Source of the DNA: Candidatus Poseidoniaceae archaeon
GTDB taxonomy: Archaea > Thermoplasmatota > Poseidoniia > Poseidoniales > Poseidoniaceae
Assembly (NCBI GenBank): GCA_030747695.1
Contig: JASLKG010000003.1
Coordinates: 82,300 to 146,299, forward strand
DNA length: 64,000 nucleotides
Reading direction: 5' to 3'
The notes beneath the pieces are model-generated. The model made no database searches and was not told the DNA's origin. It saw only the letters and a program-made list of their open reading frames with translations. The translations under genes and the position numbers were made by a program. Of the stretch, positions 26,728-35,309 are shown piece by piece. Position 1 is the first letter of the stretch. Each line of letters starts with the position of its first letter.

Positions 26728-27090
26728 CTAAGCAGCCTTTACACCTTCTGGCCACAAAACTAGAATTAGTGTCTGACCTCTTGTTCTTGGAGTGTGTGTA
26801 GTTTCTCTATCCATCCAAACAATTGAACCTTCTGGATATGTTCCATCTTCATCCCACACTTCACCTTCCAGTACAATGTACACTTCTCCACCAGGATGAC
26901 TGTGTGGCATGAATGCATCAATGTCTACATCACTTATTACATCATATAGTACGAGTGAAGTAGAATCTTCTCTTGCAAGCCTTCCTAAACGTACACCTGT
27001 GCCAAAATCCTTCCATTTTACATTAGCATCAATCCACTCACGATCGATACTCATGGTGAGCCAATCAGATAGTCCGTGCCAGAAGGGCAT
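26728..27090 (-). CDS. Small cupin-domain protein (ChrR-like)
   Basis: A 120-residue single cupin from ATG 27090, with GGGGTGACAT just upstream. The metal site is visible as HSHPGGEVYIVLEGE (motif 1) and GSIVWMDRETTHTP (motif 2). It resembles the anti-sigma ChrR cupin domain and related small metal-binding cupins. The activity is unknown. It is nine bases upstream of trhO on the same strand and probably leads that operon. Confidence 0.85.
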   Translation of the reverse strand: MPFWHGLSDWLTMSIDREWIDANVKWKDFGTGVRLGRLAREDSTSLVLYDVISDVDIDAFMPHSHPGGEVYIVLEGEVWDEDGTYPEGSIVWMDRETTHTPRTRGQTLILVLWPEGVKAA

Positions 27091-27165
27091 ATGTCACCCC
27101 GAAGTATATCGGAGGCATGAACCCTGCGGCCTTTAATTGAAAAAGGAAAAGCCCCAAGACGACTC

Positions 27166-27966
27166 GTGACGCAGCCTCTTGACTTCGCCCAATTTCCTCC
27201 AAATGATGTTTGGGATGCATATATTTGGTTCCTATTTGTTCCAATGATTATGCGATTAATATTGTTGCTGAAGCCATTTTTGAGTGTCACCAAACAACTA
27301 TCTCCCCACGGTGGATGGATTTTCAAAAGACTCAAAGAATTACCAGTAAGAGGATTCACATTGCTAGCGTTAAATGAGATTTTAGCATTTTTCTTACCGA
27401 TGCTATTGGTAATAATTTTTAGAGTCATAATTGATCCCTTGGGATGGGGATCCTGGGACGAAACAAATTATTTTGGATTAACTTGGATAATTCTTTTTGC
27501 TGGGATATGGATATTCTTTGATTTCTGGCGTATAATTAGAGTACGCCGGATGCTTATGGCAATTGAAAAACAAAATATTGATCGATTGAAAAAAGTTGCA
27601 GATGCTGGATTAAAAGCGAGAGGCCTTTTGAGAAGGTTTGCGAAAAAAGAGGAACCAGAAAAACAAGATGGAGTGACAAAATCTGTAGCCAAAAATTCAT
27701 TCAAAACTTGGGCTTTGATGGCATTAAAGGCAAGGAAATTTACTCCCGCAGGATTAGTTAGTGCTGTAGCTACAGGCGCTGCAATAGAAGTTGCACGTAG
27801 AGGAGCTGGAAAGGTATCAGACTATATCGATGAAAAAATGCAAGAAGAATTTGAGAAATTAACTATTGCAAACTCAAAAACCCTCCTTTGGTTATTTTTG
27901 AGAGACTTGGCTATGGGTATTGCACCGTTGGTAATACTTTGGCTAATCCCACTAAGTTATGTTTGA
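27166..27966 (+). CDS. Membrane protein of unknown function
   Basis: A 266-residue protein from a GTG start. Hydrophobic helices are at about 20-42 (WFLFVPMIMRLILLLKPF), 65-90, 105-130 and 240-264 (LAMGIAPLVILWLIPL). A central basic cytosolic segment (about 130-225) contains coiled-coil-like helices (EKQNIDRLKKVADAGLKARGLLRRFAKKEE). I do not recognise a family. The start is uncertain because no good ribosome site precedes the GTG. Confidence 0.65.
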   Translation: MTQPLDFAQFPPNDVWDAYIWFLFVPMIMRLILLLKPFLSVTKQLSPHGGWIFKRLKELPVRGFTLLALNEILAFFLPMLLVIIFRVIIDPLGWGSWDETNYFGLTWIILFAGIWIFFDFWRIIRVRRMLMAIEKQNIDRLKKVADAGLKARGLLRRFAKKEEPEKQDGVTKSVAKNSFKTWALMALKARKFTPAGLVSAVATGAAIEVARRGAGKVSDYIDEKMQEEFEKLTIANSKTLLWLFLRDLAMGIAPLVILWLIPLSYV

Positions 27967-28009
27967 ACAATGTTGAAGGGGGGGATGCTCGCCCCTGAGG
28001 TTGAGAGAC

Positions 28010-28702
28010 ATGGCTCTTCTCATACTCATGCGACACGGGCAGTCAATGTGGAATGCTGCCAATCTGTTTACAGGATGGGTAGATGTACCTTTGACAGAAA
28101 AGGGCATTAATGAAGCAATAGAAGGCGGTAAAGAAATTGCGGATTTACCAATAGATGAGGTACACGTATCTACATTGATAAGAGCACAAATGACTGCAAT
28201 GATTGCCCTTTCACAAAGATCTGATGGTAAGTTTCCGATTTTTAATTATTCATCGATAGATAACCAAATGAGTGATAATGAATCTCGAATGGCACAGTGG
28301 GCCCAATCAAAGAAAGAAGTTGAGAATTCGGTCCCAGTCCATGTGTCTTGGAAACTTAATGAAAGAATGTATGGCGACTTACAAGGATTAAATAAGCAGG
28401 AAACCAGAGAGAAGTATGGTGATGAACAAGTCCACATTTGGAGGCGTTCTTATGATATTCCACCTCCTAATGGTGAATCATTAGAGATGACAGCCAAACG
28501 AACAATTCCTTATCTCGAAGAACAAATAATGCCGGCACTTATAGAAGGCAAGAATATCTTTGTTGCAGCACATGGAAATAGTCTTAGATCAATTGTAATG
28601 AGTATTGAGAATCTTTCTCCAAAAGAGGTAGTAGGATTAGAAATTCCAACTGGTGAGCCAATAATCTATGAATGGTCAGAGAATGGCTGGCAACGAAAAT
28701 GA
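28010..28702 (+). CDS. gpmA: 2,3-bisphosphoglycerate-dependent phosphoglycerate mutase
   Basis: A 230-residue enzyme from ATG 28010 (GAGG upstream); a TTG at 28001 would add three residues. The phosphohistidine motif is LMRHGQSMWN. NLFTGWVDVPLTEKG, LNERMYGDLQGLNKQE and FVAAHGNSLR complete the dPGM signature. It interconverts 3- and 2-phosphoglycerate in glycolysis. Many archaea use the cofactor-independent type instead, so the dPGM form suggests acquisition from bacteria. Confidence 0.93.
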   Translation: MALLILMRHGQSMWNAANLFTGWVDVPLTEKGINEAIEGGKEIADLPIDEVHVSTLIRAQMTAMIALSQRSDGKFPIFNYSSIDNQMSDNESRMAQWAQSKKEVENSVPVHVSWKLNERMYGDLQGLNKQETREKYGDEQVHIWRRSYDIPPPNGESLEMTAKRTIPYLEEQIMPALIEGKNIFVAAHGNSLRSIVMSIENLSPKEVVGLEIPTGEPIIYEWSENGWQRK

Positions 28703-28730
28703 ATCTCTCTGGAATTATTGGTGATTCAAA

Positions 28731-29147
28731 ATGTCAAATTTAAAATGGCAATGGATGCCAATGTTTTATCTTTCATGTTTGCTGTTATTAAATGTAATAA
28801 GTACCCCTTGGGCGATTTCTCAAATGCCTGATGAGTGCCCTGAAGAATCTAGAAATTGTGCACACGTTGTTATTGAATTAGATGTTTCAGATGAAGAATT
28901 AAATGATGCTATACGAGAATGGGCCAGAGATAGATCATTTACCACAACTTATTCAGAAGGACATGTTATTGATCGGACATTGTTAATGCAATTTCCTGAT
29001 GATTTACTGTATGAAAATAGATGTGGTACAGTAGAATTACACAGTCAATCTAGGCTTGGTATCGGAGATCTAGGCGTGAATAATAACCGATTAGAGAATT
29101 TGATAGAGTTTCTTGAGAATTTTGATTGGAAATCAACTTGTCAATAA
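28731..29147 (+). CDS. Secreted DUF1499 protein
   Basis: A 138-residue protein with a signal peptide (residues 1 to about 30; FYLSCLLLLNVISTPWAIS). The mature part matches DUF1499: FTTTYSEGHVIDRTLLMQFPDD, shown here as a region, and the diagnostic HSQSRLGIGDLGVNNNRLENL stretch near the end. DUF1499 function is unknown. GGTGA precedes the ATG. The last seven bases overlap the convergent JAMM gene. Confidence 0.8.
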   Translation: MSNLKWQWMPMFYLSCLLLLNVISTPWAISQMPDECPEESRNCAHVVIELDVSDEELNDAIREWARDRSFTTTYSEGHVIDRTLLMQFPDDLLYENRCGTVELHSQSRLGIGDLGVNNNRLENLIEFLENFDWKSTCQ

Positions 29148-29845
29148 GCTTCTCCATTTTTGTCAACAAATACAACATTGACACCAAGTCCTGCTTTATG
29201 GAATGCAATTAATTCTAGAGAATGTATTCTGTGGCCGGTTGGTGCAATTCCGAGAATATTGCGCTTATCATTCCTCTTGAAAACTGATTTTTCTCCAATT
29301 ATCCTTCTTTCTCCTTCAACATCGTCGAACCATGGTAGTGGTCCTTCAGGAGAGAATTCAATTCCAAGGATCATATCTATTCCATCTGTGCTTTGAGCAG
29401 CATCAGCGTCGGCTTCACTAGGTATTGCTGGACAATTAGGATGAGTATGAAGCCAATGTGTAAATCGGCCAGCTCTTGGTCCCCGGTCACTTCCAAAAAT
29501 TTCGTCAGTCCATTCTTCAGGTAAATGATGAACAGAGAATTCATTTCCCCTATTAACCATAACAGCTTCATTTATTTGGAAACCCTGCCCTGCGAATAGT
29601 TTTTGTTTCTCATTTTCACCTTTAAAATCAGTCTCAACAGATACAATATTACGTTTGTTTGAAACATCAAGCCCGACCAATATCTCATCAGGTAGCGCCT
29701 TAAATGCCCAATCTAGTATCTTTTCAAGTAAGTGTGATGGGAAGTGTATTTGGGCAACATATTCTTCTCTTCGATTGTGAGATTCATCATTATAGATCGC
29801 GAGTGCATCAGACAACCATTCGCTCACCATGTTCTTGCCAATCAC
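29141..29845 (-). CDS. JAMM/MPN+ metallopeptidase-like protein
   Basis: A 234-residue protein with the JAMM zinc motif HTHPNCPAIPSEAD (HxH-x7-S-x2-D, about residues 133-146) and an upstream DEILVGLDV that may give the catalytic Glu region. The JAMM family cleaves isopeptide bonds of ubiquitin-like proteins; simpler prokaryotic forms are peptidases of unknown substrate. No ubiquitin-like or E1 gene is in view. ATG 29845 is followed closely by a second Met at residue 6. Confidence 0.8.
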   Translation of the reverse strand: MIGKNMVSEWLSDALAIYNDESHNRREEYVAQIHFPSHLLEKILDWAFKALPDEILVGLDVSNKRNIVSVETDFKGENEKQKLFAGQGFQINEAVMVNRGNEFSVHHLPEEWTDEIFGSDRGPRAGRFTHWLHTHPNCPAIPSEADADAAQSTDGIDMILGIEFSPEGPLPWFDDVEGERRIIGEKSVFKRNDKRNILGIAPTGHRIHSLELIAFHKAGLGVNVVFVDKNGEAY

Positions 29846-29921
29846 TGATATTTGATGAATGAGTCGACGGTTTGACCTAATTAGGAATCTTTGAATACCA
29901 CTATTGTTGCATTGCTACATA

Positions 29922-30614
29922 ATGGCGAAGAAGAAGGGCGGCTTTGGGCGATTCATTGGTGCTATAACAGGTAGCCCATATGAGCGTCTGCAAAAACAAA
30001 TTGATAAAGTCGTAGCGGAAGCTGACAATGATAAGTCATTAGCACGTACACTCAAAAAATTGGTCAAAGCAATTGGTGATCAATATGAGGAAGAAAATAT
30101 CGATGACGAAGAGCACGATTTGCTAATTGAGTCAATAGAAGAAGTAGATCCAAATGGGCGTACATTCAATAAATTAAATGATGACTCAGATGATTTCTAT
30201 GATGGTGGAGATCTTCCTGATGCACCAACATTGAACCTTGGTAAGCGAAAGAATCTTGATGAGTTAATGAAATCTCAAGGAAATGAGTTCACAGGTTCAT
30301 TCGGTAGAGATGAATTTGAGGAATACCGAAGAACAATGGCAGCAGATTTCTATGCCGAGTCCGATGATGCTGTCGCATCGGGTGATCACCAACACGAAAT
30401 AAGAACACAAAATCGTGTTTTTGCTGATGCTGAAGATGGAATTGGCCAGTTGAAAAAACAGATGGCAGAAGAAAGTGGCTTGGAAGACCCAACTTCATCT
30501 GATGAGGATGAGAATTACTACACAGACGATGATGGTGTTGAGTGGTGGAAGGATGATGATGGCTACTGGTGGTATCGTGAACCCGGCCAAGAAGATTGGC
30601 AACCTCATGAATGA
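29922..30614 (+). CDS. Acidic protein with Trp-rich C-terminal tag
   Basis: A 230-residue protein from ATG 29922; an upstream TTG at 29904 would add six residues. The start is basic (MAKKKGGFGRFIGAITG). Residues 25-70 are helical with possible coiled coil. The remainder is very acidic. It ends with WWKDDDGYWWYREPGQ and EDWQPHE, a Trp-rich tag also suggested at the end of the gene at 53096. No membrane helix is seen. Function unknown. Confidence 0.6.
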   Translation: MAKKKGGFGRFIGAITGSPYERLQKQIDKVVAEADNDKSLARTLKKLVKAIGDQYEEENIDDEEHDLLIESIEEVDPNGRTFNKLNDDSDDFYDGGDLPDAPTLNLGKRKNLDELMKSQGNEFTGSFGRDEFEEYRRTMAADFYAESDDAVASGDHQHEIRTQNRVFADAEDGIGQLKKQMAEESGLEDPTSSDEDENYYTDDDGVEWWKDDDGYWWYREPGQEDWQPHE

Positions 30615-30952
30615 TGAGGCCACATTTCTAATTGTGGTAGATCAAATTTGTTGATACCAATATCTGCTCCATTATGCAACATTGAATTGTTTGCCATGCT
30701 GGCAGAACTAATTGCAATTATAGTTGTAGGGCGAGTGACCTTTGACTTGTTTAAATTTACTAGGACTTGTAGGCCTTTTGTTGGTGGCATATAATGATCT
30801 AATAACAAAACATCTGGTTTGAAATTATCAATTATGTTGAGATGATCAGTAGATTCCCAATATTGTTTGATTTCCATTTGTGAAACATCTACGCCGCCAT
30901 TAATCAATAAAGCTTCAATATCTACACTATCTTCAAAGATAAGTATCTTCAC
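30605..30952 (-). CDS. Single-domain response regulator (receiver domain)
   Basis: A 115-residue receiver domain from GTG 30952, chosen because GGTGGG lies seven bases upstream and the GTGA start overlaps the stop of the hydrolase gene. KILIFEDS gives the acidic pocket, DVLLLDHYMPPTKG the phosphoacceptor Asp, IIAISSAS the Thr/Ser switch, and INKFDLPQ the conserved Lys. No output domain follows, so it would act by protein contact. No histidine kinase is in view. Confidence 0.85.
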   Translation of the reverse strand: MKILIFEDSVDIEALLINGGVDVSQMEIKQYWESTDHLNIIDNFKPDVLLLDHYMPPTKGLQVLVNLNKSKVTRPTTIIAISSASMANNSMLHNGADIGINKFDLPQLEMWPHHS

Positions 30953-32793
30953 AAATAATCCCACCAACGCGGGACTTCAAACCATTCATCAGCATCATCA
31001 CTTCTTTCAATTAGTGGTAAACTAAGTGTTGATGTAGAGTCAATATTGACTTGCATACCCATTGCTGCACAAGCACTAGGAAGGTAATCTTCTCCGGATT
31101 CAGTTAAAACAATTTCAATTTCATTTCCTGCTGGTATTATTGCATCTATTGGATTAAATTCCATTTGCATTAGGTATGTAGCGAATGGAATTACAGTCTT
31201 TGCATCATAACCGCCATCACGATATCTAACATCCATAGTTGCATGCCCAATTCTTAGGTTTTCTGTTTTGTCAAACATTGTTGCAAAAATTTGTCCACCG
31301 TCACATCTCGTCATCACGGATAGGTGCAATGTTGGTAACCCTGAAATGAATCTATCAGATTCTGATGCCGCTATTGTGATTCTAGTTTCAGAATTGGAAG
31401 TGACGACATTATTGTCTGCTGTAGATTGATCAAGAGTAATATCTTCCCATACCATGTCAGAAGGTGGCCACGTTGTTTCAACATGCCATCTCCCATCATT
31501 ACGCTGCATTTGAACATATGATTGTGGTTCTGGACCATTATCCTTCAACCAGTATTCAAACCAACCATAGAGTTCCACTGCCCAATCCATACGACTCATT
31601 TCAGGATAAGCTTCAGCCCCTTTGCCACTAGTAAGTTCACCATGTCTATCAGGTTGGTCAGGATAATTGTGGGCCCATTGGCCCATTATGCCTCGTGCAG
31701 GAATTCCTCTATCACGCATTAATTGATATGTTGGAAATGCATGGTAAGGGTCTACATTCCAATCTTGCATTCCCCATACAAGATATACACTGCCTCTGTA
31801 ATTTTCAAGAACATCGGGCAAATGCCTACGCTCATCCCAATAATCATTCCATTCAGCACCACCATAATGGGCCCAAAGATGTGTCGACCATGGATTTAGC
31901 GGGCCAACTAAATCATCACTACATATTCTCAATTCATCACTGGTTAAGTCACTTGTTGCTGCTTGATATGCAGCATCATAACCAAGTGCCCTAAATTCAC
32001 TTGAACCATTACGATAGAACATTTCTTGCACACCTATTGATCCCGAAATAGGTACGATAGTTTTCAGATAAGGACTGGGTTGTTGTGCAGCTTCCCAATT
32101 TGTAGTGCCTGCGTAAGATTTACCCATTAATCCAACATTGCCATTGGACCAATTTTGTTCTCCAAGCCAGCTAACTACAGCCTGTATCCCAGTTTGCTCA
32201 CCTAAGCCCTTCACATCTTGGCAATGTGTACTTTTCCCAGTACCAAATGTTGAAGCCTGTGCGAGAGCATAGCCGTGTGAAATGAAATTATCATAGATCC
32301 ACTTACCTACGCCTCCATCAGGAACAGTATTTGGACTTGAATCATCTCCTACTCCTGGCATGCCTTCTCCGCCAAAATCGTAGTATGGGTGTATAGTCAT
32401 AATAACTGGAATTTTTGTACCTTCTGGGACATTAGGTAACCACAATGCGACATGCATAACATCTTCTTCAGGGAAGCCTACATCCTCTTCACTAGGTGGC
32501 AAATCTACTGTAACAAAGTGTTCAGTATATGTTAGAACTTCATATGAACCATTTATAGGTAACACTGATCTTGTTTGATTAATATCTAAATCCATAGAAT
32601 GCCTTTCATGAAGAGGAGTTAACCACCATAAGTCTGTATTTTGATCATTAGTAGAATGCGTAGCTAGGCTACCCAAACTTGTCGCTAAGAAAATGAATAC
32701 GATTGCAAATGCGATAGTTGCCCCCAAGGTTAGATTGAGCCTAGGGCCATCTCCTTCGGAGATGAGTTCTGCTTCATGAACCTCAGCGTCCAT
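30949..32793 (-). CDS. Membrane-anchored CocE/X-Pro-dipeptidase-like hydrolase (S15 type)
   Basis: A 614-residue protein. Cytosolic residues 1-18 carry HEAELISEGD, and a membrane helix follows at about 19-41. The outside is an alpha/beta hydrolase with catalytic Ser in GLMGKSYAGTTNW, an Asp region in WGMQDWNVDPYH and a His in GQWAHNYPDQPDRHG, plus a C-terminal jelly-roll domain. The S15/CocE family cleaves X-Pro peptides or esters. It overlaps the response-regulator start by four bases. The N-terminal motif recurs in other membrane proteins of this window. Confidence 0.88.
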   Translation of the reverse strand: MDAEVHEAELISEGDGPRLNLTLGATIAFAIVFIFLATSLGSLATHSTNDQNTDLWWLTPLHERHSMDLDINQTRSVLPINGSYEVLTYTEHFVTVDLPPSEEDVGFPEEDVMHVALWLPNVPEGTKIPVIMTIHPYYDFGGEGMPGVGDDSSPNTVPDGGVGKWIYDNFISHGYALAQASTFGTGKSTHCQDVKGLGEQTGIQAVVSWLGEQNWSNGNVGLMGKSYAGTTNWEAAQQPSPYLKTIVPISGSIGVQEMFYRNGSSEFRALGYDAAYQAATSDLTSDELRICSDDLVGPLNPWSTHLWAHYGGAEWNDYWDERRHLPDVLENYRGSVYLVWGMQDWNVDPYHAFPTYQLMRDRGIPARGIMGQWAHNYPDQPDRHGELTSGKGAEAYPEMSRMDWAVELYGWFEYWLKDNGPEPQSYVQMQRNDGRWHVETTWPPSDMVWEDITLDQSTADNNVVTSNSETRITIAASESDRFISGLPTLHLSVMTRCDGGQIFATMFDKTENLRIGHATMDVRYRDGGYDAKTVIPFATYLMQMEFNPIDAIIPAGNEIEIVLTESGEDYLPSACAAMGMQVNIDSTSTLSLPLIERSDDADEWFEVPRWWDYL

Positions 32794-32885
32794 CGATAAA
32801 GACGAAGCATATCTTCTTCATGAGTCTTCTCTAATTTCGGTTGTTTGTGGAAAAGCATCAAAGGTGTAGTTACACAGCGTAAATC

Positions 32886-33272
32886 ATGGGAGAAGAATTC
32901 AAAGTTGCAGGACAAACAATGCCGACAATCACTATTGGCTATGGGGTTTTTTTAATTATCTGGGGACTAACAATATCATTAATTTCAGAATCTAATTCAA
33001 TTACCTCATATGCACCTTCAATGGCAGGATTACCTTTAGCCATTTCAGGATACATGGCCAATAAAACGCCTGAAAAAAGAAAATTATGGATGCATATTGC
33101 TGTACTATTTGGTGTAATATGTGCAATCGGCGGAACAAGATTTTTCATGGTAATGTCTGATGGAATAAATTACGCCACAGGTTCAATGTTAATGCTTTTA
33201 ATTACAGGGTCATTATACACTTTACTTTGCGTACAGTCATTTAGGCATGCTAGGATGTCAAGAGAAGAATAA
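32886..33272 (+). CDS. Small four-helix membrane protein, unknown
   Basis: A 128-residue protein with four likely membrane helices: ITIGYGVFLIIWGLTISLI, MAGLPLAISGYMA, HIAVLFGVICAIGGTRFF and SMLMLLITGSLYTLLCVQS. Both ends are polar and cytosolic-type. I do not recognise a family with certainty. It precedes the secreted cyclophilin gene by 42 bases. Confidence 0.7.
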   Translation: MGEEFKVAGQTMPTITIGYGVFLIIWGLTISLISESNSITSYAPSMAGLPLAISGYMANKTPEKRKLWMHIAVLFGVICAIGGTRFFMVMSDGINYATGSMLMLLITGSLYTLLCVQSFRHARMSREE

Positions 33273-33314
33273 TTTTCTAGGTGGTTTCATCATGTTTGAG
33301 GTGATGGACGTTAC

Positions 33315-34265
33315 ATGCGAGCCGCTGCAATAATACTCACGGTTCTATTTTTGTGCCCAATTGTCGGCACATCCGCAGAAACTGGAGAAGAGTCTTGGCG
33401 GAGTAATGAATTAGATATGTCTCAATGGACAGATGGGCCAGTTTTAGAAGGGTCGCCAATGGATAACCCACGTCCTGGAAATGCTGTATTGTTGATTGAA
33501 GTTGAATATCAACCAGGTCACTTTTCTAGCGAAGTGTCTGGTGAGATAGTTATTGAGTTATTCGAAGAGTGGGCTCCAAATACAACTGCAAATATGGTTA
33601 TGCATGTTGAAAGTGGAATTTATGATGGTATCTTTTTTCATCGAGTAATTGATGATTTTGTCACACAATCAGGAGATCCAACTTGCAAAACTACAGGCAT
33701 ATACCCCGCAACAAGTTTCCAGTGTGGAAGTGGAGGAGATGGCCACACACTTGATATGGAACATAATGAAAATTTATCCCACGTAGATGGCGCAATAGGC
33801 ATGGCAAGATCACAAGATCCAGATAGTGCAGATTCCCAATGGTATATTTGTGAAACAGAAGCTCATAATTTGGATCCCGAGAATCGCGATGATGAAGGAT
33901 ATGTGACATTTGGTATTGTTCGTAATGGCATGAGTCATGTTAGAGCGATTGCAACGGTTCCAACTAGTGATGACCCTACAGGGGAAGAGATAGTTGTGAA
34001 TCCCGCATCTTCAGCAGGCCGTCCTGTTTACGAAGTTAGAATTAACAATATCGACATGATTGGTGTAATTCCAGGCTCTATAGGTAATCAAGATTCGGAG
34101 GAAGAAAACGTAACAATGTTTGAAGAAACTGCTACCCTTTCAATAAAAATTGTATCAATCCTCATTTTGATTACATCGTTGGTGACTGTAGCAGTTGTCT
34201 TGTATCAAAAACGTACAGAAATAGAAGAGATAGAAATCCTTGAAGCAGAATTAATTGACGATTAA
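33315..34265 (+). CDS. Membrane-anchored extracytoplasmic cyclophilin (PPIase)
   Basis: A 316-residue peptidyl-prolyl isomerase with a signal peptide (1-22) and a C-terminal membrane helix (about 275-298), followed by a short cytosolic tail ending EAELIDD. The cyclophilin core shows VIELFEEWAPNTTANM, the active-site FFHRVIDDFVTQSGDP with the key Arg, Phe and Gln kept, and GAIGMARSQDPDSADSQWYI. It should help fold secreted proteins outside the membrane, which fits the many large surface proteins around. Its TAA stop shares TTAA with the convergent taw2. Confidence 0.92.
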   Translation: MRAAAIILTVLFLCPIVGTSAETGEESWRSNELDMSQWTDGPVLEGSPMDNPRPGNAVLLIEVEYQPGHFSSEVSGEIVIELFEEWAPNTTANMVMHVESGIYDGIFFHRVIDDFVTQSGDPTCKTTGIYPATSFQCGSGGDGHTLDMEHNENLSHVDGAIGMARSQDPDSADSQWYICETEAHNLDPENRDDEGYVTFGIVRNGMSHVRAIATVPTSDDPTGEEIVVNPASSAGRPVYEVRINNIDMIGVIPGSIGNQDSEEENVTMFEETATLSIKIVSILILITSLVTVAVVLYQKRTEIEEIEILEAELIDD

Positions 34266-35251
34266 TTTACAGCCTCTAATTTTAGGTCTAGAACCACGTG
34301 TCTGATATGCGGGCAATACCATTTCACCTTTTCAAGATTCAATACTGAAGTATCGCGCCCACTTGCAATACTGAACCAATCCTTTGTTTTGCTAACCCAT
34401 TCCTCAATTTCATTTTCATGTACATTCATATGAATATGTATAATTCCACCTTCGGGCTTGATACATTTGATTGCTAATCCCCATGTTGGTTGTGAAGATG
34501 GGATTAATCCAAGTATAACTCGGTCTGCAATTCCATAGAGATTTTTCATTGTTTTGCGATTATCTCCTTCATGTATTGTGCATTGATTGGTCAAATCATT
34601 TCTTCTTAATCCTTTATTCAATGCTTCAACACTATTAGGATTAATTTCGCAAGCATGCACATGCTTAGCTCCTGCAGATTTAATCATTGGAATTGTGTAG
34701 TAACCTATGCCAGAATATGCATCAATCACAACTTCATTTGACATATTTAAGCCCCCCATTCTTCTACGTTCAGTTATATTGCCTGATGAAAACATCACCT
34801 TTGTAGCATCAAATTCATATTCAACGAAATTCTCACGATGAACGACCCATCCATCTATGCCATACACTAATTTTAATCTAGATTCTCGCATAATTCCAGG
34901 CTCAATTTCTGCTTGTATTGCAACTCTATTACATCCTAAAGCACTTGCTATTTGTTCCCAATTACGAGTTTCCGACTCAGAAAAACTGTCCTGTGGAAAA
35001 ATCACCAAATCACCAATTATTTCCCATTTTTTGGGAGGATTGTTCAATAATTTTTTTAGACGGATGTGAGGGTCAGATCTCAGTATTTCTTCGAATTCTA
35101 ATTCTATATTTCCATTCATTATTGGTATCGCAATTCCATCTTCATAAGGCATGGGCTTGAAATTTAAATTTAGATTCCCTTCATTCTTCAATTTTGCATA
35201 AGCGTCACTGGCTTCATCCCTCGAGCAGAGATACGCCCAACTCTTGCCCAT
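34262..35251 (-). CDS. taw2: tRNA wyosine aminocarboxypropyltransferase Taw2 (TYW2)
   Basis: A 329-residue protein of the Trm5/TYW2 family from ATG 35251; ATG 35275 is possible. VVIDAYSGIGYYTIPMIKSAG is motif I (region), HACEINPNSVEALNKGL motif II, and RVILGLIPSSQPTW motif IV. LGLIPSS is the Taw2 form; Trm5 has NLP there. Taw2 transfers the 3-amino-3-carboxypropyl group of SAM to the demethylwyosine made by Taw1, which is encoded at 13060-14061. No Trm5 is in the window. Confidence 0.9.
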   Translation of the reverse strand: MGKSWAYLCSRDEASDAYAKLKNEGNLNLNFKPMPYEDGIAIPIMNGNIELEFEEILRSDPHIRLKKLLNNPPKKWEIIGDLVIFPQDSFSESETRNWEQIASALGCNRVAIQAEIEPGIMRESRLKLVYGIDGWVVHRENFVEYEFDATKVMFSSGNITERRRMGGLNMSNEVVIDAYSGIGYYTIPMIKSAGAKHVHACEINPNSVEALNKGLRRNDLTNQCTIHEGDNRKTMKNLYGIADRVILGLIPSSQPTWGLAIKCIKPEGGIIHIHMNVHENEIEEWVSKTKDWFSIASGRDTSVLNLEKVKWYCPHIRHVVLDLKLEAVN

Positions 35252-35309
35252 GAGGGCCCCTAGAGTCCAAACCATGTTAAATGTCCCAGCAAATGTAGAT
35301 TTGAAGCCG

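Noticed and set aside
34262-35251. Trm5 (tRNA m1G37 methyltransferase)
   Set aside because: Motif IV is LGLIPSS, the Taw2 form, not the Trm5 NLP type.
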